Shown here: positions 40,719-50,219 of the stretch, in pieces | Layout of the letters: each line of letters starts with the position of its first letter | Numbering within the stretch: the first letter of the stretch is position 1 | Origin: Limnovirga soli | GTDB lineage: Bacteria > Bacteroidota > Bacteroidia > Chitinophagales > Chitinophagaceae | Assembly: GCF_013106755.1 (NCBI RefSeq) | Contig: NZ_WHPF01000005.1 | Location: 248,001 to 312,000 of the forward strand | DNA length: 64,000 nt | Direction: 5' to 3' | The notes under the pieces: model-generated | Databases searched by the model: none | The model's input: only the letters and a program-made list of their open reading frames with translations | Told to the model about the DNA's origin: nothing | Translations under genes and position numbers: made by a program

Positions 40719-43391
40719 TCAATCCTCTTCTTCGTACGTTTTTGCCTTTGTAAAACTGGGCGGCAATTGCTTTTCGGCCAGTTCGTTAATCAGCTCGGCA
40801 ATTAGTGCCGTCCAGCCAGTTTGGTGTGCGGCACCCAGTCCACGGCCGGTATCTCCATTAAAATATTCGTAATACAGTACCAGGTCTTTATTTTCGGGCA
40901 GACTGTAAAACCAGTTATACTCGGCATGCAGCCGGCGGTTATTTTTTTCGTCTAATTTAAACAGCGTTACAATACGTTTTACCAGTTCGTTGGCCACCTC
41001 GCCCAGCTCCATATAAATACCAGAGCCAGTGGGGTATTCTATGGTTAAGCTACCCTCGTAAAACTCGCCAAATTTTTTGATGCTTTGGATAATCAGGTAA
41101 TTTATGGGCATCCAAACGGGGCCACGCCAATTGCTGTTACCCCCAAAAAAATCAGAGGTACTATCGCCGGGATCGTATCCAATGGAATACTCAGTACCCT
41201 GAATATTAACACTATACGGGTTGGCTTCGTGGTATTTGCTTAATGCCCTTATTCCACCATCGGATAAAAATTCTGCCTCGCTAACCAGCCTTTGCAATAA
41301 GGCTATCAACTTATCTTTTGGTACAAGAGAAAGCAGGGTTTTTTCTCCTTCATCATGCTCTTCATTGGGCCAGAATTTATTGTTTTTTATACGGTAGTTC
41401 TCAAACCAGCTAATACGTTTACTAAAGTCTTCCAACTGGTGCATTACTTTACGTTCAATTACCGATACGGCAAATAAACTGGTAAGACCTACAATACTTT
41501 GTATACGTAATTGTATGGGTTTATTACCCGGCGAACCCAGCACATCATAAAAGAATTTGTCTTCATTGTTCCAAAGACCCATTTCATTAAGTGCTTCGGC
41601 AATTAATACAAAATGTTCAAAAAACTTGGTGGCAGTATCCTCAAAAGAAATATCGTGCATGGCAATTTCTATGGCCATATCCATCAGGTTTAATGCATAC
41701 ATGCCCATCCAGCTGGTACCATCTGCCTGTTCCAGCTCCATTTCGCTATGCAATTGTATACTGCGGTTAAATACCCCAATATTATCCAAACCAAGAAAAC
41801 CACCTTCGAAGATATTATTACCATTAGGGTCTTTACGGTTAATCCACCAGGTAAAATTGATGATGAGTTTTTGAAAGGTGCGTTTTAGAAAATCTATATC
41901 GCCCTTACCGGTTTTTTTCTTTTCAATATGGTATACCTGTAATGCACTCCAGGCATGTACAGGAGGGTTAACATCGCTAAAATTCCACTCATAGGCAGGA
42001 AGTTGCCCATCTGGTTTCATATACCATTCCCGCATCATCAGTATCAGCTGATGCTTGGCAAAAGTAGGATCTATTAATGCCATAGGTATACAGTGAAAAG
42101 CCAGGTCCCATGCCGCATACCAGGGGTATTCCCACTTATCGGGCATCAATAACACATCCTGGTTTTTTAAATGCAGCCATTGGTGGTTACGGCCATTCTT
42201 CCGCTGATCGCTTACATGTGCTATACCATCGTTTACAGATAGCCAGTTTTCAATATCGTAGTGATAGTATTGCTTGCTCCATAATAAACCGGCCAATGCC
42301 TGGCGTTGAATATTTTTGAGGTCTTCTGATGCATTTTTGGGTAATACATCAGCATAAAATTCATCTGCTTCTTTTTTACGTTGATTAAAAATCTGATCGA
42401 ACCCTTTTGAAAAAGGCGCATCCATTAATACATTACTTAAGCGCAGACAAATGGTTTTGGTGCTGCCACCCGGAATTTTAAATTTATATACCGGCGAAAA
42501 CTTGGTACCTGTTTTATTCTTTTTTAGCTGATCAACATTAATTTGGTCTATTACCGCATTATTAATGGCATCTTTTGTAAATGGGGTAATATTGGGTTTA
42601 TTATACAGCTTTTCAGTATTGGTTTCATTCTCTGTAAAATATCTTTCTACGGTTTTAGGATAATATAAGTAATAAGCACCCAATCTTTCATGGGTAGCTC
42701 TAACGGTGCCCTCGTTTATTTCTTTTAATAGAGGCTTCTTCCTATTATCTGCGGCCACCTCTGTTTGCCAACGATTATAAAACCATAAAGTAGGTAAAAC
42801 GGTTATGGGGGCAGTGGTTTTACCGCGGTTGGTGATATCAATCTTTATGGCAATATCTGTTTTGCTGTATTTGGCATAAGTAATTAATACATCAAAGTAT
42901 TTATTATCATCAAACACACCGGTATCCAGCAATTCATATTCTGTTTCCAGTTTGGTTCGTTTGCGGTTTTCCTCCCGCAACTGCTCGTAGGGAAATGCTG
43001 CTTGTGGATATTTGTACAGCATTTGCATATAATAATGGGTAGGGGTATTATCCAGATAATAATACAGCTCCTTTACATCTTCTCCATGGTTGCCTTCATA
43101 ATTGCCCAGGCCAAATAAGCGTTCTTTCAGCACAGTATCTTTACCATTCCATAAGGCAACAGAAAAACATAGGCTTTGAAAAAAATCCGATATACCGCCA
43201 ATTCCATCTTCGCCCCAACGATAGGCACGGCAGTGAGAATCGTTAAAAGGAAAATAATTCCATGCATCGCTGTTTTCGCTGTAATCTTCCCTTACTGTAC
43301 CCCATTGACGGTCTGATACATAGGGGCCCCATTGTTCAAGGGGAATTTTTTTACCTGCGTTAGCTTTTAGTCTTTGTTGTTCTGCTGTCAT
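40719..43391 (-). CDS. GH63-like (MGH1-type) glucosidase
   Basis: An 890-residue protein of the glycoside hydrolase 63 / mannosylglycerate-hydrolase-like group. An N-terminal beta domain (about residues 10-330, WGPYVSDRQWGTVREDYSE) precedes an (alpha/alpha)6 barrel. Conserved stretches are KWEYPWYAAWDLAFH, GQLPAYEWNFSDVNPPVHAW, EGGFLGLDNIGVF, QADGTSWMGMYALNLM and GNSNWRGPVWMPINYL. The Asp/Glu residues in AAWD and AYEW are likely catalytic-site members. No signal peptide is seen, so a cytoplasmic alpha-glucoside is suggested, for example a compatible solute. The substrate is not established. Confidence 0.87.
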   Translation of the reverse strand: MTAEQQRLKANAGKKIPLEQWGPYVSDRQWGTVREDYSENSDAWNYFPFNDSHCRAYRWGEDGIGGISDFFQSLCFSVALWNGKDTVLKERLFGLGNYEGNHGEDVKELYYYLDNTPTHYYMQMLYKYPQAAFPYEQLREENRKRTKLETEYELLDTGVFDDNKYFDVLITYAKYSKTDIAIKIDITNRGKTTAPITVLPTLWFYNRWQTEVAADNRKKPLLKEINEGTVRATHERLGAYYLYYPKTVERYFTENETNTEKLYNKPNITPFTKDAINNAVIDQINVDQLKKNKTGTKFSPVYKFKIPGGSTKTICLRLSNVLMDAPFSKGFDQIFNQRKKEADEFYADVLPKNASEDLKNIQRQALAGLLWSKQYYHYDIENWLSVNDGIAHVSDQRKNGRNHQWLHLKNQDVLLMPDKWEYPWYAAWDLAFHCIPMALIDPTFAKHQLILMMREWYMKPDGQLPAYEWNFSDVNPPVHAWSALQVYHIEKKKTGKGDIDFLKRTFQKLIINFTWWINRKDPNGNNIFEGGFLGLDNIGVFNRSIQLHSEMELEQADGTSWMGMYALNLMDMAIEIAMHDISFEDTATKFFEHFVLIAEALNEMGLWNNEDKFFYDVLGSPGNKPIQLRIQSIVGLTSLFAVSVIERKVMHQLEDFSKRISWFENYRIKNNKFWPNEEHDEGEKTLLSLVPKDKLIALLQRLVSEAEFLSDGGIRALSKYHEANPYSVNIQGTEYSIGYDPGDSTSDFFGGNSNWRGPVWMPINYLIIQSIKKFGEFYEGSLTIEYPTGSGIYMELGEVANELVKRIVTLFKLDEKNNRRLHAEYNWFYSLPENKDLVLYYEYFNGDTGRGLGAAHQTGWTALIAELINELAEKQLPPSFTKAKTYEEED

Positions 43392-43553
43392 GTATAATCA
43401 ATTGTCAATAATAAAATCCCATGCAAATGCATGCTTATTCTCATATGGCCTGACAGGCAATCCTAAGCCGGTAAGGTAATGAAATTATATAATACCGCTT
43501 ATTTAAGTACATAATGTAATGCTTGTTAGCCTGGCATTTAATTCCATCTGCAA

Positions 43554-43578
43554 CATCCGTTGCGTCGCACTCTTGTAC
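43554..43578 (+). repeat. Dispersed repeat A copy
   Basis: CATCC followed by GTTGCGTCGCACTCTTGTAC, in the long gap before recQ. Confidence 0.8.
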
Positions 43579-43717
43579 GTTCCAATCATTTATCGGCTAT
43601 CCTATTTATGGGGTTTGCAGGTTATGTTATAGAATTATTACTACAAAAAATTTGGTCAAACTATACAAATAAACCATTTACTATTACTACAATGCAGGTT
43701 CTACCAGCTATCTATCT

Positions 43718-43848
43718 TTACTGTGGAAAGAGCAAACAAGTTTTATAGTTCAAATACCCGTGAAAACATCCAAACCTACATCTCACAAAGAGATTTTAAA
43801 ATCCAATTCCTAAAAAAAGGTTTCAGCATGCTGAAACCTTTTTTTTAA
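43718..43848 (+). ncRNA. Candidate small RNA 1
   Basis: A gene-free stretch ends in a strong terminator and has a TATCTTTA -7-like element at 43713. Its 3' part (ATTTTAAAATCCAATTCCTA) resembles that of the second candidate at 43979 (CATTTAAAATCCAATGTCTA). No -33 element is clear, so this is weakly supported. Confidence 0.25.
43812..43848 (+). terminator. Strong symmetric terminator
   Basis: GGTTTCAGCATGCTGAAACC is a perfect palindromic stem flanked by A7 and T8, so it could act on both strands. Confidence 0.85.
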
Positions 43849-43978
43849 ACTGCTATATTATATATACACCTCGTAACATTGCACTGTAGTAACACTTCTA
43901 CAAAATATAATGCGCAATAATAAATGATTAGTTGGTTTTATTCTACAATTAGGGCTATTGCAGGGGCGTAGCTTTACA

Positions 43979-44078
43979 GTACAAATAAAGGGAAGTTCAT
44001 AAAGTTAGAAACCTATTAAAAACTCCATTTAAAATCCAATGTCTAAAAGAAACGCCTTATAAAACGGGGCGTTTTTTT
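43979..44078 (+). ncRNA. Candidate small RNA 2
   Basis: About 100 gene-free bases downstream of TAGCTTTA (43969-43976) and ending at the terminator at 44050. It shares the TTTAAAATCCAAT-nnC-TAAAA stretch with candidate 1, which suggests duplication. Confidence 0.25.
44050..44078 (+). terminator. Rho-independent terminator
   Basis: AAACGCC/GGCGTTT stem (44050-44056 with 44068-44074) followed by a T-run. Confidence 0.8.
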
Positions 44079-44107
44079 ATGCCTTTTATTGTTGCCATAA
44101 AAGTGGA

Positions 44108-44130
44108 ACCCTGAACCGAGCGTGGCTAGT
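44108..44130. repeat. Repeat A, GAACCGAGCGTGG variant
   Basis: ACCCTGAACCGAGCGTGGC recurs from the copy at 1812 (ACCCCGAACCGAGCGTGGC). Confidence 0.5.
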
Positions 44131-44161
44131 AAAGCCCCATAAATGTGATGTTGCCGGTAAC

Positions 44162-44194
44162 AAAAAAAGCACGCTAAATTTATCAGCGTGCTTT
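44162..44194 (-). terminator. Terminator of recQ
   Basis: AAAGCACGCT/AGCGTGCTTT stem (44166-44175 with 44185-44194). On the minus strand it is followed by a T-run and lies 18 bases after the recQ stop. Confidence 0.88.
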
Positions 44195-44211
44195 AAAAAT
44201 ATATTGTAGGA

Positions 44212-46500
44212 TTAGTTTCCGTACTCGCTTAAGAAGCGGATACGCATAATTTTTAATTGTTCCCATTCGTACCCGCTATCGGCCAATTCTTCTTTGGCTA
44301 CATCCAGCGATGAGGTTTGGCAACTTTTAAAATAATCCATTATTTCTTCCTGTTCATCTTCATCCAGCATATCGTCAATAGCATAGTTCAGGTTTAGTTT
44401 GGTACCGCTGGCAACAATGGTTTCCATTTCTTCCAGCATGGCGTCTAACCTTAGGTCTTTGTTTTTTGCAATGGTTTCAAGTGGTATTTTTTTATCTACA
44501 TTTTGAATAATATAGATTTTGTTACTGCTTTTATTGGCCACATTGCGCATTACAAAATCATCAGGTTTTTCTACCTCGTTTTCTTCAACGTATTTGCTAA
44601 TTAAATCAACAAAGGGTCTGCCGTATTTTAATGCCTTTCCCTTACTAACACCCTGGCATTTTTCCAGTTCCAACAATGTGGTGGGGTACATGGTGGCCAT
44701 ATCCTGCAGGGAGGATTCTAAAAATAACACAAAAGGGGGCAGTCCTTTTTTCTTTGCTTCGCGCTGGCGAAGGTCTTTTAATAGTTCCTGTAATTTTTCA
44801 TCAGCTGCCGCATTGCCACTATTGCCGCCTTCTTCCTCATCATCTTCATTGGCTTCATCAAATGTGTTGTTAAGTACAATTTTAAAGGAAGCTGGTTTTT
44901 TCAGGAATTTGATACCTAAATCTGTAAGCTTTAATAAGCCATATTCTTCAATGTCTTTTCGTATTAGGTTTGCCAATAACATTTGGCGTATCAGGCTGTT
45001 CCAGAAATGATCGTCTTTATCTTTACTAATACCAAATACATCCAGATTTTCGTGGCGGTACATGGTTACCTGGGGTGTAAGTTTACCCACAATAATATTT
45101 AGCACATACTCGGCAGTAAATCTTTCGTCTAATGCTTTTACAACTTTTAAAACATTAACTGCTGCTTCTTTTGCTTCAATTTGTTCTTTGGGGTGCAGGC
45201 AGTTATCACAATTGCCGCAGTTTTTATCTTCTATATCTTCTCCAAAATAGTGCAGTAGTATTTTACGGCGGCATACGGCGCTTTCAGCAAAAGCCACTGT
45301 TTCAAAAATAAGTTGTGCGCCAACTTCCCTTTCACTTAATGGTTTATCCCGCATTAAATGTTCCAGTTTAGAAACATCTTTATGAGAATAATACAGAATA
45401 CATTTCCCCTCCAAACCATCTCTGCCACCGCGACCGGTTTCCTGATAATAATTTTCAATAGATTTAGGGATATTGAAATGTATTACAAATCTGATATCGG
45501 GTTTATCTATACCCATACCAAATGCAATAGTAGCTACAATAACCTGTACATCTTCATTCAAAAACTGGTCCTGGCGTTCTGCACGCACTTTACTGTCTAA
45601 ACCGGCATGATAAGCCACAGCCTTTATATTATTGGCTACTAGTAAGGCCGCCAATTCCTCGGTGGTTTTACGGTTAAGCGTATAAATAATACCACTCTTG
45701 CCCATGTTTTGAGAAATAAAGCGCACTATACTTTTTACAGTTTGCTCCTTTTTTATTTTGGGCTGAATTTCATAATACAGGTTTGGCCTGTTAAAAGAAG
45801 AAATTAAAATATTGGGGTTACGCAGGGCCAGATTTTTTACAATATCACTTTGTACTTTAGGTGTGGCTGTTGCTGTAAGCGCAATAACCGCTGCATCCGG
45901 ATTAATAATTTCCATCATATCCCTCAGGCGCCTGTATTCAGGCCGAAAATCGTGACCCCATTCAGAAATACAGTGTGCTTCATCTACCGCAAAAAAAGAC
46001 ACTTTTAAATCACTAAAAAAATCCAGATTTTCCTGTTTGGTTAAGGTTTCGGGGGCAACGTATAATAATTTTGTTTTGCCGGCTAACAAATCATCCTTTA
46101 CTTCTTTTATCTGGCCTTTATTTAAAGATGAGTTTAAAAAATGGGCCACATCATCTTTCTCGCTATAACCCCTTACCAAATCAACCTGATTTTTCATTAA
46201 TGCAATAAGGGGACTTACAATAATAGCGCAGCCTTCTAAAATCATGGCTGGTAGCTGGTAACATAAACTTTTACCGCCACCAGTTGGCATAATTACAAAT
46301 GTATCGTTGCCATTTAATAAACTATTAATAGCTTCTTCCTGGCGGCCTTTAAAATGTTCAAATCCAAAATATAATTTCAATCCTTCATAAATATCCAGTT
46401 TATGTTGATTGGCCGGTTTTTTTTTGGTGGTGGTTTTTGTTGTGTTGGATTTGGTTGCTGTAGCCTTTTTTGATGCTGATTTCTTAGAAATGGTTTCCAT
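44212..46500 (-). CDS. recQ: ATP-dependent DNA helicase RecQ
   Basis: A 762-residue 3'-5' DNA helicase. A Lys/Thr-rich tail (residues 1-33) precedes the helicase core: FGFEHFKGRQEEAI (motif 0), MPTGGGKSLCYQLP (Walker A), VDEAHCISEWGHDFRPEY (DEAH and the aromatic-rich loop), ALTATATP, and QETGRGGRDG (motif VI). The zinc-binding region has CRRKILLHYFGE and CGNCDNC. The winged-helix (RQC) domain and an HRDC domain (about 595-665) follow, then an acidic C-terminal extension. It is complete and longer than the E. coli enzyme because of both tails. Confidence 0.96.
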   Translation of the reverse strand: METISKKSASKKATATKSNTTKTTTKKKPANQHKLDIYEGLKLYFGFEHFKGRQEEAINSLLNGNDTFVIMPTGGGKSLCYQLPAMILEGCAIIVSPLIALMKNQVDLVRGYSEKDDVAHFLNSSLNKGQIKEVKDDLLAGKTKLLYVAPETLTKQENLDFFSDLKVSFFAVDEAHCISEWGHDFRPEYRRLRDMMEIINPDAAVIALTATATPKVQSDIVKNLALRNPNILISSFNRPNLYYEIQPKIKKEQTVKSIVRFISQNMGKSGIIYTLNRKTTEELAALLVANNIKAVAYHAGLDSKVRAERQDQFLNEDVQVIVATIAFGMGIDKPDIRFVIHFNIPKSIENYYQETGRGGRDGLEGKCILYYSHKDVSKLEHLMRDKPLSEREVGAQLIFETVAFAESAVCRRKILLHYFGEDIEDKNCGNCDNCLHPKEQIEAKEAAVNVLKVVKALDERFTAEYVLNIIVGKLTPQVTMYRHENLDVFGISKDKDDHFWNSLIRQMLLANLIRKDIEEYGLLKLTDLGIKFLKKPASFKIVLNNTFDEANEDDEEEGGNSGNAAADEKLQELLKDLRQREAKKKGLPPFVLFLESSLQDMATMYPTTLLELEKCQGVSKGKALKYGRPFVDLISKYVEENEVEKPDDFVMRNVANKSSNKIYIIQNVDKKIPLETIAKNKDLRLDAMLEEMETIVASGTKLNLNYAIDDMLDEDEQEEIMDYFKSCQTSSLDVAKEELADSGYEWEQLKIMRIRFLSEYGN

Positions 46501-46705
46501 TGTTCACTATATTTCACTCCCACAAGAAAGTGGATTTTAAATAAAAATAATACTAAAAGTTACCGCTTTTAATCCGGATAGAGTAATTAAAATTTCATTT
46601 ACTGAATCTGGAGCAGATGATGCTGGTTAATATGTTTACCTGTTGCGGAGTTAAACGAAGTTAACCTTCAAATCTTTTATTAAAAAATCGATTGTTGTTA
46701 AAGTT

Positions 46706-46713
46706 TACCTTTG
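46706..46713 (+). promoter_or_regulatory. -7 promoter element directly before the kdsD-like gene
   Basis: TACCTTTG ends 5 bases before the ATG at 46719, again implying little or no 5' leader. Confidence 0.45.
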
Positions 46714-46718
46714 CATAG

Positions 46719-47684
46719 ATGAAAACCGATATCAAAACATCCGCTTTACTTACCATAGAATTGGAATCCAGGTCAGTTGAAGGCCTTAAAGCCTTTATTG
46801 ACGATGATTTTGTAGGTGCAGTAGAAACAATACATGCTGCCAAAGGAAGGGTTGTAATTACCGGAATTGGCAAAAGTGCTATAGTGGGCCAAAAAATTGT
46901 TGCTACCCTAAACTCAACAGGCACTCCGGCGCTTTTTATGCATGCAGCCGATGCCATTCATGGCGATTTGGGTATGATTCAGGAAGATGATGTTGTAATT
47001 GTAATCAGTAAAAGTGGAGAAAGCCCTGAGATTAAAGTGTTAATCCCTCTTATTAAAAATTTTGGCAATATACTTATTGGCATGGTAGGCAATAAAAATG
47101 CTTTACTGGCCCGGGAAAGTAATTTTATTTTGGATACCACCGTTGCCAAGGAAGCCTGCCCCAATAATTTGGCGCCAACGAGCAGTACTACGGCTCAAAT
47201 GGTGATGGGCGATGCTTTAGCAGTTTGTTTAATGGAATTAAATAAATTTACCGGTAAGGATTTTGCCCGTTACCATCCGGGTGGTAACTTAGGTAAAAAA
47301 TTATACCTTAAGGTAGACGATGTATATACCCTTAATGAAAAACCGGCCGTTTTAGCCGATGCTACATTAAAAGAGGTTATCCTTGCTATCAGTAAAGGCC
47401 GTTTAGGTGCTACCGCAGTAGTAGATGCAAACAACAAGGTAAAAGGCATTATTACCGATGGAGACGTACGCAGAATGCTTGAAACCATTGATAATCTGAG
47501 TGTTATAAAAGCTGCAGACATATATAGCACCACGCCAAAATGTGTGCAGCCAGCATTGCTTGCTGCCGAAGCTTTTGAAATGATGAAACAATTTGATATC
47601 AGTCAGGTTTTAGTATCAGGTACAGATGATGCCTATTTAGGTATATTGCATCTGCACGACCTGATAAGGGAAGGCATTATATAA
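46719..47684 (+). CDS. kdsD: KpsF/GutQ-type sugar-phosphate isomerase (arabinose-5-phosphate isomerase)
   Basis: A 321-residue enzyme that converts ribulose-5-phosphate to arabinose-5-phosphate, the first step to KDO for lipopolysaccharide. The SIS domain (about residues 28-170) has RVVITGIGKSAIVGQKI, STGTPALFMHAADAIHGDLG and the ISKSGES phosphate loop. Two CBS domains (about 205-260 and 268-321) follow; GRLGATAVVD and ITDGDVRRML are typical. It is 17 bases before the guanylyltransferase gene, so both belong to surface-polysaccharide precursor synthesis. Confidence 0.92.
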   Translation: MKTDIKTSALLTIELESRSVEGLKAFIDDDFVGAVETIHAAKGRVVITGIGKSAIVGQKIVATLNSTGTPALFMHAADAIHGDLGMIQEDDVVIVISKSGESPEIKVLIPLIKNFGNILIGMVGNKNALLARESNFILDTTVAKEACPNNLAPTSSTTAQMVMGDALAVCLMELNKFTGKDFARYHPGGNLGKKLYLKVDDVYTLNEKPAVLADATLKEVILAISKGRLGATAVVDANNKVKGIITDGDVRRMLETIDNLSVIKAADIYSTTPKCVQPALLAAEAFEMMKQFDISQVLVSGTDDAYLGILHLHDLIREGII

Positions 47685-47701
47685 AGCAATAATCTTTACT
47701 T

Positions 47702-48784
47702 ATGAATAACCATTATTATGTAGCCATTCTGGCAGGCGGTATAGGCAGCAGGTTCTGGCCTAAAAGCAGAACTGCCTACCCCAAACAATTTCTGGATATT
47801 TTGAACTCCGGAAAAACGCTTATACAGTCTACTTTCGACAGGTACGCCTCTTTTCTGCCCAAAGAAAACATCTTCGTTGTAACATCCGAAGAATATGCAG
47901 GTATTGTTCAGGAGCAATTACCTGAAATAAATGCAGCCAATATTTTGGCAGAGCCCAGTAGAAAAAATACTGCTCCCTGTGTAGCTTATATTGCTTTTAA
48001 ACTGGCTCAAATTGATCCTGCAGCCGCCCTAATTGTAGCACCAAGCGATCATTTGGTATTGGATAATGCCGAGTTTGAACGGGTAGCATTAGAAGCACTT
48101 GGTTTTGCCGAGCACATGAAATCATTTGTAACCCTGGGTATAAAGCCAACTTATCCTAATACCGGTTACGGTTATATTCAGCACGAAACCCAGGCCGTAG
48201 CCGATAATATTTATCAGGTAAAAACATTTACCGAAAAACCCAATACAGAATTAGCCAAAACCTTTATTGCCAGCGGCGATTTTCTTTGGAATGCTGGGAT
48301 ATTCATCTGGCGGGTAGAAGATGTGGTAAGGGCTTTCGAAAAATATCAACCCGAAATGTTCGAGGTTTTTGCCGCAGAGCAATTGCTTTTTAATACACCG
48401 GAAGAAAGCAATGCTTTAGCCAGAATTTACCCATTATGCACCAATATTTCCATCGATTATGCCATCATGGAAAAAGCCAGTAACGTTTACGTTATTCCTT
48501 CCTCCTTTGGCTGGAGCGATTTAGGCACCTGGAATAGCGCCTACGAAACCCTGGAAAAAGATTACCTGGGTAATGCAGTAGCCGGTAATAATGTTATGAT
48601 TATCGATGCCACCAAATGTATGGTATCGGCCCCCCATAACAAATTATTGGTATTGCAGGGGCTGGACGACTTTATTATTGTAGATACCGAAGATGTATTG
48701 CTTATCTGTAAAAAAGAAAACGAACAGCAGGTAAAAGAATATGTAGCCGAAGTAAAAAGAAATAAGGGCGACAGGTATTTATAA
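47702..48784 (+). CDS. Mannose-1-phosphate guanylyltransferase
   Basis: A 360-residue nucleotidyltransferase that makes GDP-mannose from mannose-1-phosphate and GTP. The N-terminal LAGGIGSRFWPKSR (residues about 10-23) binds the nucleotide; PKQFLDIL, FVTLGIKPTYPNTGYGYI, FTEKP, WNAGIFIW and GWSDLGTW are the other family blocks. It lacks the C-terminal isomerase domain found in bifunctional AlgA/ManC enzymes, so it is the short monofunctional type. It follows the kdsD-like gene by 17 bases. Confidence 0.93.
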   Translation: MNNHYYVAILAGGIGSRFWPKSRTAYPKQFLDILNSGKTLIQSTFDRYASFLPKENIFVVTSEEYAGIVQEQLPEINAANILAEPSRKNTAPCVAYIAFKLAQIDPAAALIVAPSDHLVLDNAEFERVALEALGFAEHMKSFVTLGIKPTYPNTGYGYIQHETQAVADNIYQVKTFTEKPNTELAKTFIASGDFLWNAGIFIWRVEDVVRAFEKYQPEMFEVFAAEQLLFNTPEESNALARIYPLCTNISIDYAIMEKASNVYVIPSSFGWSDLGTWNSAYETLEKDYLGNAVAGNNVMIIDATKCMVSAPHNKLLVLQGLDDFIIVDTEDVLLICKKENEQQVKEYVAEVKRNKGDRYL

Positions 48785-48820
48785 TCATTAACCCAACTGT
48801 AGATTATTAATATAGCTGCA

Positions 48821-48840
48821 CTTGCGTCGCACTCTTGTAC
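48821..48840 (+). repeat. Dispersed repeat A copy
   Basis: Exact CTTGCGTCGCACTCTTGTAC, 36 bases after the guanylyltransferase stop. Confidence 0.85.
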
Positions 48841-48975
48841 CACAACACTAAATGCGGCAATAAGCACAGCAATTGTTAAAATTTTATCGGGGCACAGGTA
48901 TTTTTAGTGCTGATATTTGGTTTAGCTATTACCTTCAACACATTACTGTAACAAAGCAATGTATAAATTAATATC

Positions 48976-50049
48976 ATGTTTAGATCTGTAATTACCGGCA
49001 CAGGTTGTTATATACCTCCGGAAACTAAAACAAATGAAGACTTTGGTGTGCATAGCTTCTTTGGCGAAGACCATAAGCCACTCAATATCCCATCCAGTGT
49101 AATAGTTAAAAAATTCCAGCAAATAACGGGTATCGAAGAACGAAGGTATGCTCCCGCCACCCAAACAGCTTCCGGCATTGGGGCCGAAGCAGCCAAACTG
49201 GCCATTCAGGAATCTGGGATTAACCCCGAAACCATCGACCAGATTATTGTAGCTCAAAACTTTGGCGACGTACTCAGCAACACTATACAAACAGATGCAG
49301 TACCATCCCTTGCTTCCAGAATAAAACATGTGTTGGGAATAGAAAACCCATCCTGTATAGCTTACGATATTCTTTTCGGATGCCCCGGCTGGCTGCAGGG
49401 CGTAATACAGGCCGATGCATTTTTTAAAGCAGGTATCGCAAAAAAAGCACTGGTTATTGGCACCGAAACACTTAGCCGGGTAATAGATGCCCACGACCGC
49501 GACAGCATGATTTTTAGCGATGGTGCCGGTGCCTGTATATTGGAAAATAAAGAAGTGGAAACCACGGGCAGCGGTATCTTATCGGCATCTGTACAATCAC
49601 ATTGTATCAACGAAGCTGGTTATATAACCATGGGCCGCTCTTATTTGCCAGATGCAGATCCTAGTGTACGTTATATAAAAATGAAAGGCCGTAAAGTATA
49701 CGAATACGCCCTAAAACATGTACCCGAAGCCATGAAAGATTGCATTGATAAAAGCGGGGTAAATATCAACGAAGTAAAAAAGATATTTATCCATCAGGCC
49801 AACGAAAAAATGGACGAAGCCATAGTGAATGCGCTATATAAGCTCTACGGGTACGAACATATGCCTGCAGACGTAATGCCCATGAATATTCATAAACTCG
49901 GTAACAGTTCTGTAGCCACCATTCCCACTTTGTTCGATATGGTACAAAAAGGTCTTATGCCAGAACATAGCATGGAAAAAAATGATATCATTGTTTTTGC
50001 ATCAGTAGGTGCAGGAATGAATATTAATGCCGTTTGTTACCGCATGTAG
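48976..50049 (+). CDS. 3-oxoacyl-ACP synthase III family protein
   Basis: A 357-residue KAS III-type enzyme. The catalytic Cys is in ILFGCPGWLQGVIQADAF, the His in FIHQANEKMDEAIV, and the Asn in LGNSSVATIPTLF, so the Cys-His-Asn triad is complete. FSDGAGACIL matches the fold region. The HQAN-EKMD continuation differs from FabH proper (HQANLRI), so it may serve a special acyl chain or secondary product rather than fatty-acid initiation. It stands alone and ends with a terminator. Contrast with the first gene of the window, which lacks the His. Confidence 0.88.
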   Translation: MFRSVITGTGCYIPPETKTNEDFGVHSFFGEDHKPLNIPSSVIVKKFQQITGIEERRYAPATQTASGIGAEAAKLAIQESGINPETIDQIIVAQNFGDVLSNTIQTDAVPSLASRIKHVLGIENPSCIAYDILFGCPGWLQGVIQADAFFKAGIAKKALVIGTETLSRVIDAHDRDSMIFSDGAGACILENKEVETTGSGILSASVQSHCINEAGYITMGRSYLPDADPSVRYIKMKGRKVYEYALKHVPEAMKDCIDKSGVNINEVKKIFIHQANEKMDEAIVNALYKLYGYEHMPADVMPMNIHKLGNSSVATIPTLFDMVQKGLMPEHSMEKNDIIVFASVGAGMNINAVCYRM

Positions 50050-50070
50050 GCACATATCAAATCATATGTA

Positions 50071-50097
50071 AAAGCTCCGGTTAAAGGGGCTTTTTTT
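50071..50097 (+). terminator. Rho-independent terminator
   Basis: AAAGCTCC/GGGGCTTT stem (one G-T pair; 50071-50078 with 50086-50093) followed by a T-run. Confidence 0.8.
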
Positions 50098-50129
50098 GGG
50101 CCCGGCAATAACAACATAATGTAGCTTTA

Positions 50130-50149
50130 CTTGCGTCGCACACTTGTAC
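50130..50149 (+). repeat. Dispersed repeat A copy
   Basis: CTTGCGTCGCACACTTGTAC, between the terminator and the next gene. Confidence 0.82.
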
Positions 50150-50219
50150 TACATCGTAAAAGCAGCAATTAACTGCCTGTTTTATTGCCATTACACGTTT
50201 ACATAAATAAATTAATCCT

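Noticed and set aside
43735-43760. tRNA-like TTCAAAT word
   Set aside because: No cloverleaf can be built around AGTTCAAATACCCG, and the acceptor and anticodon arms are missing.
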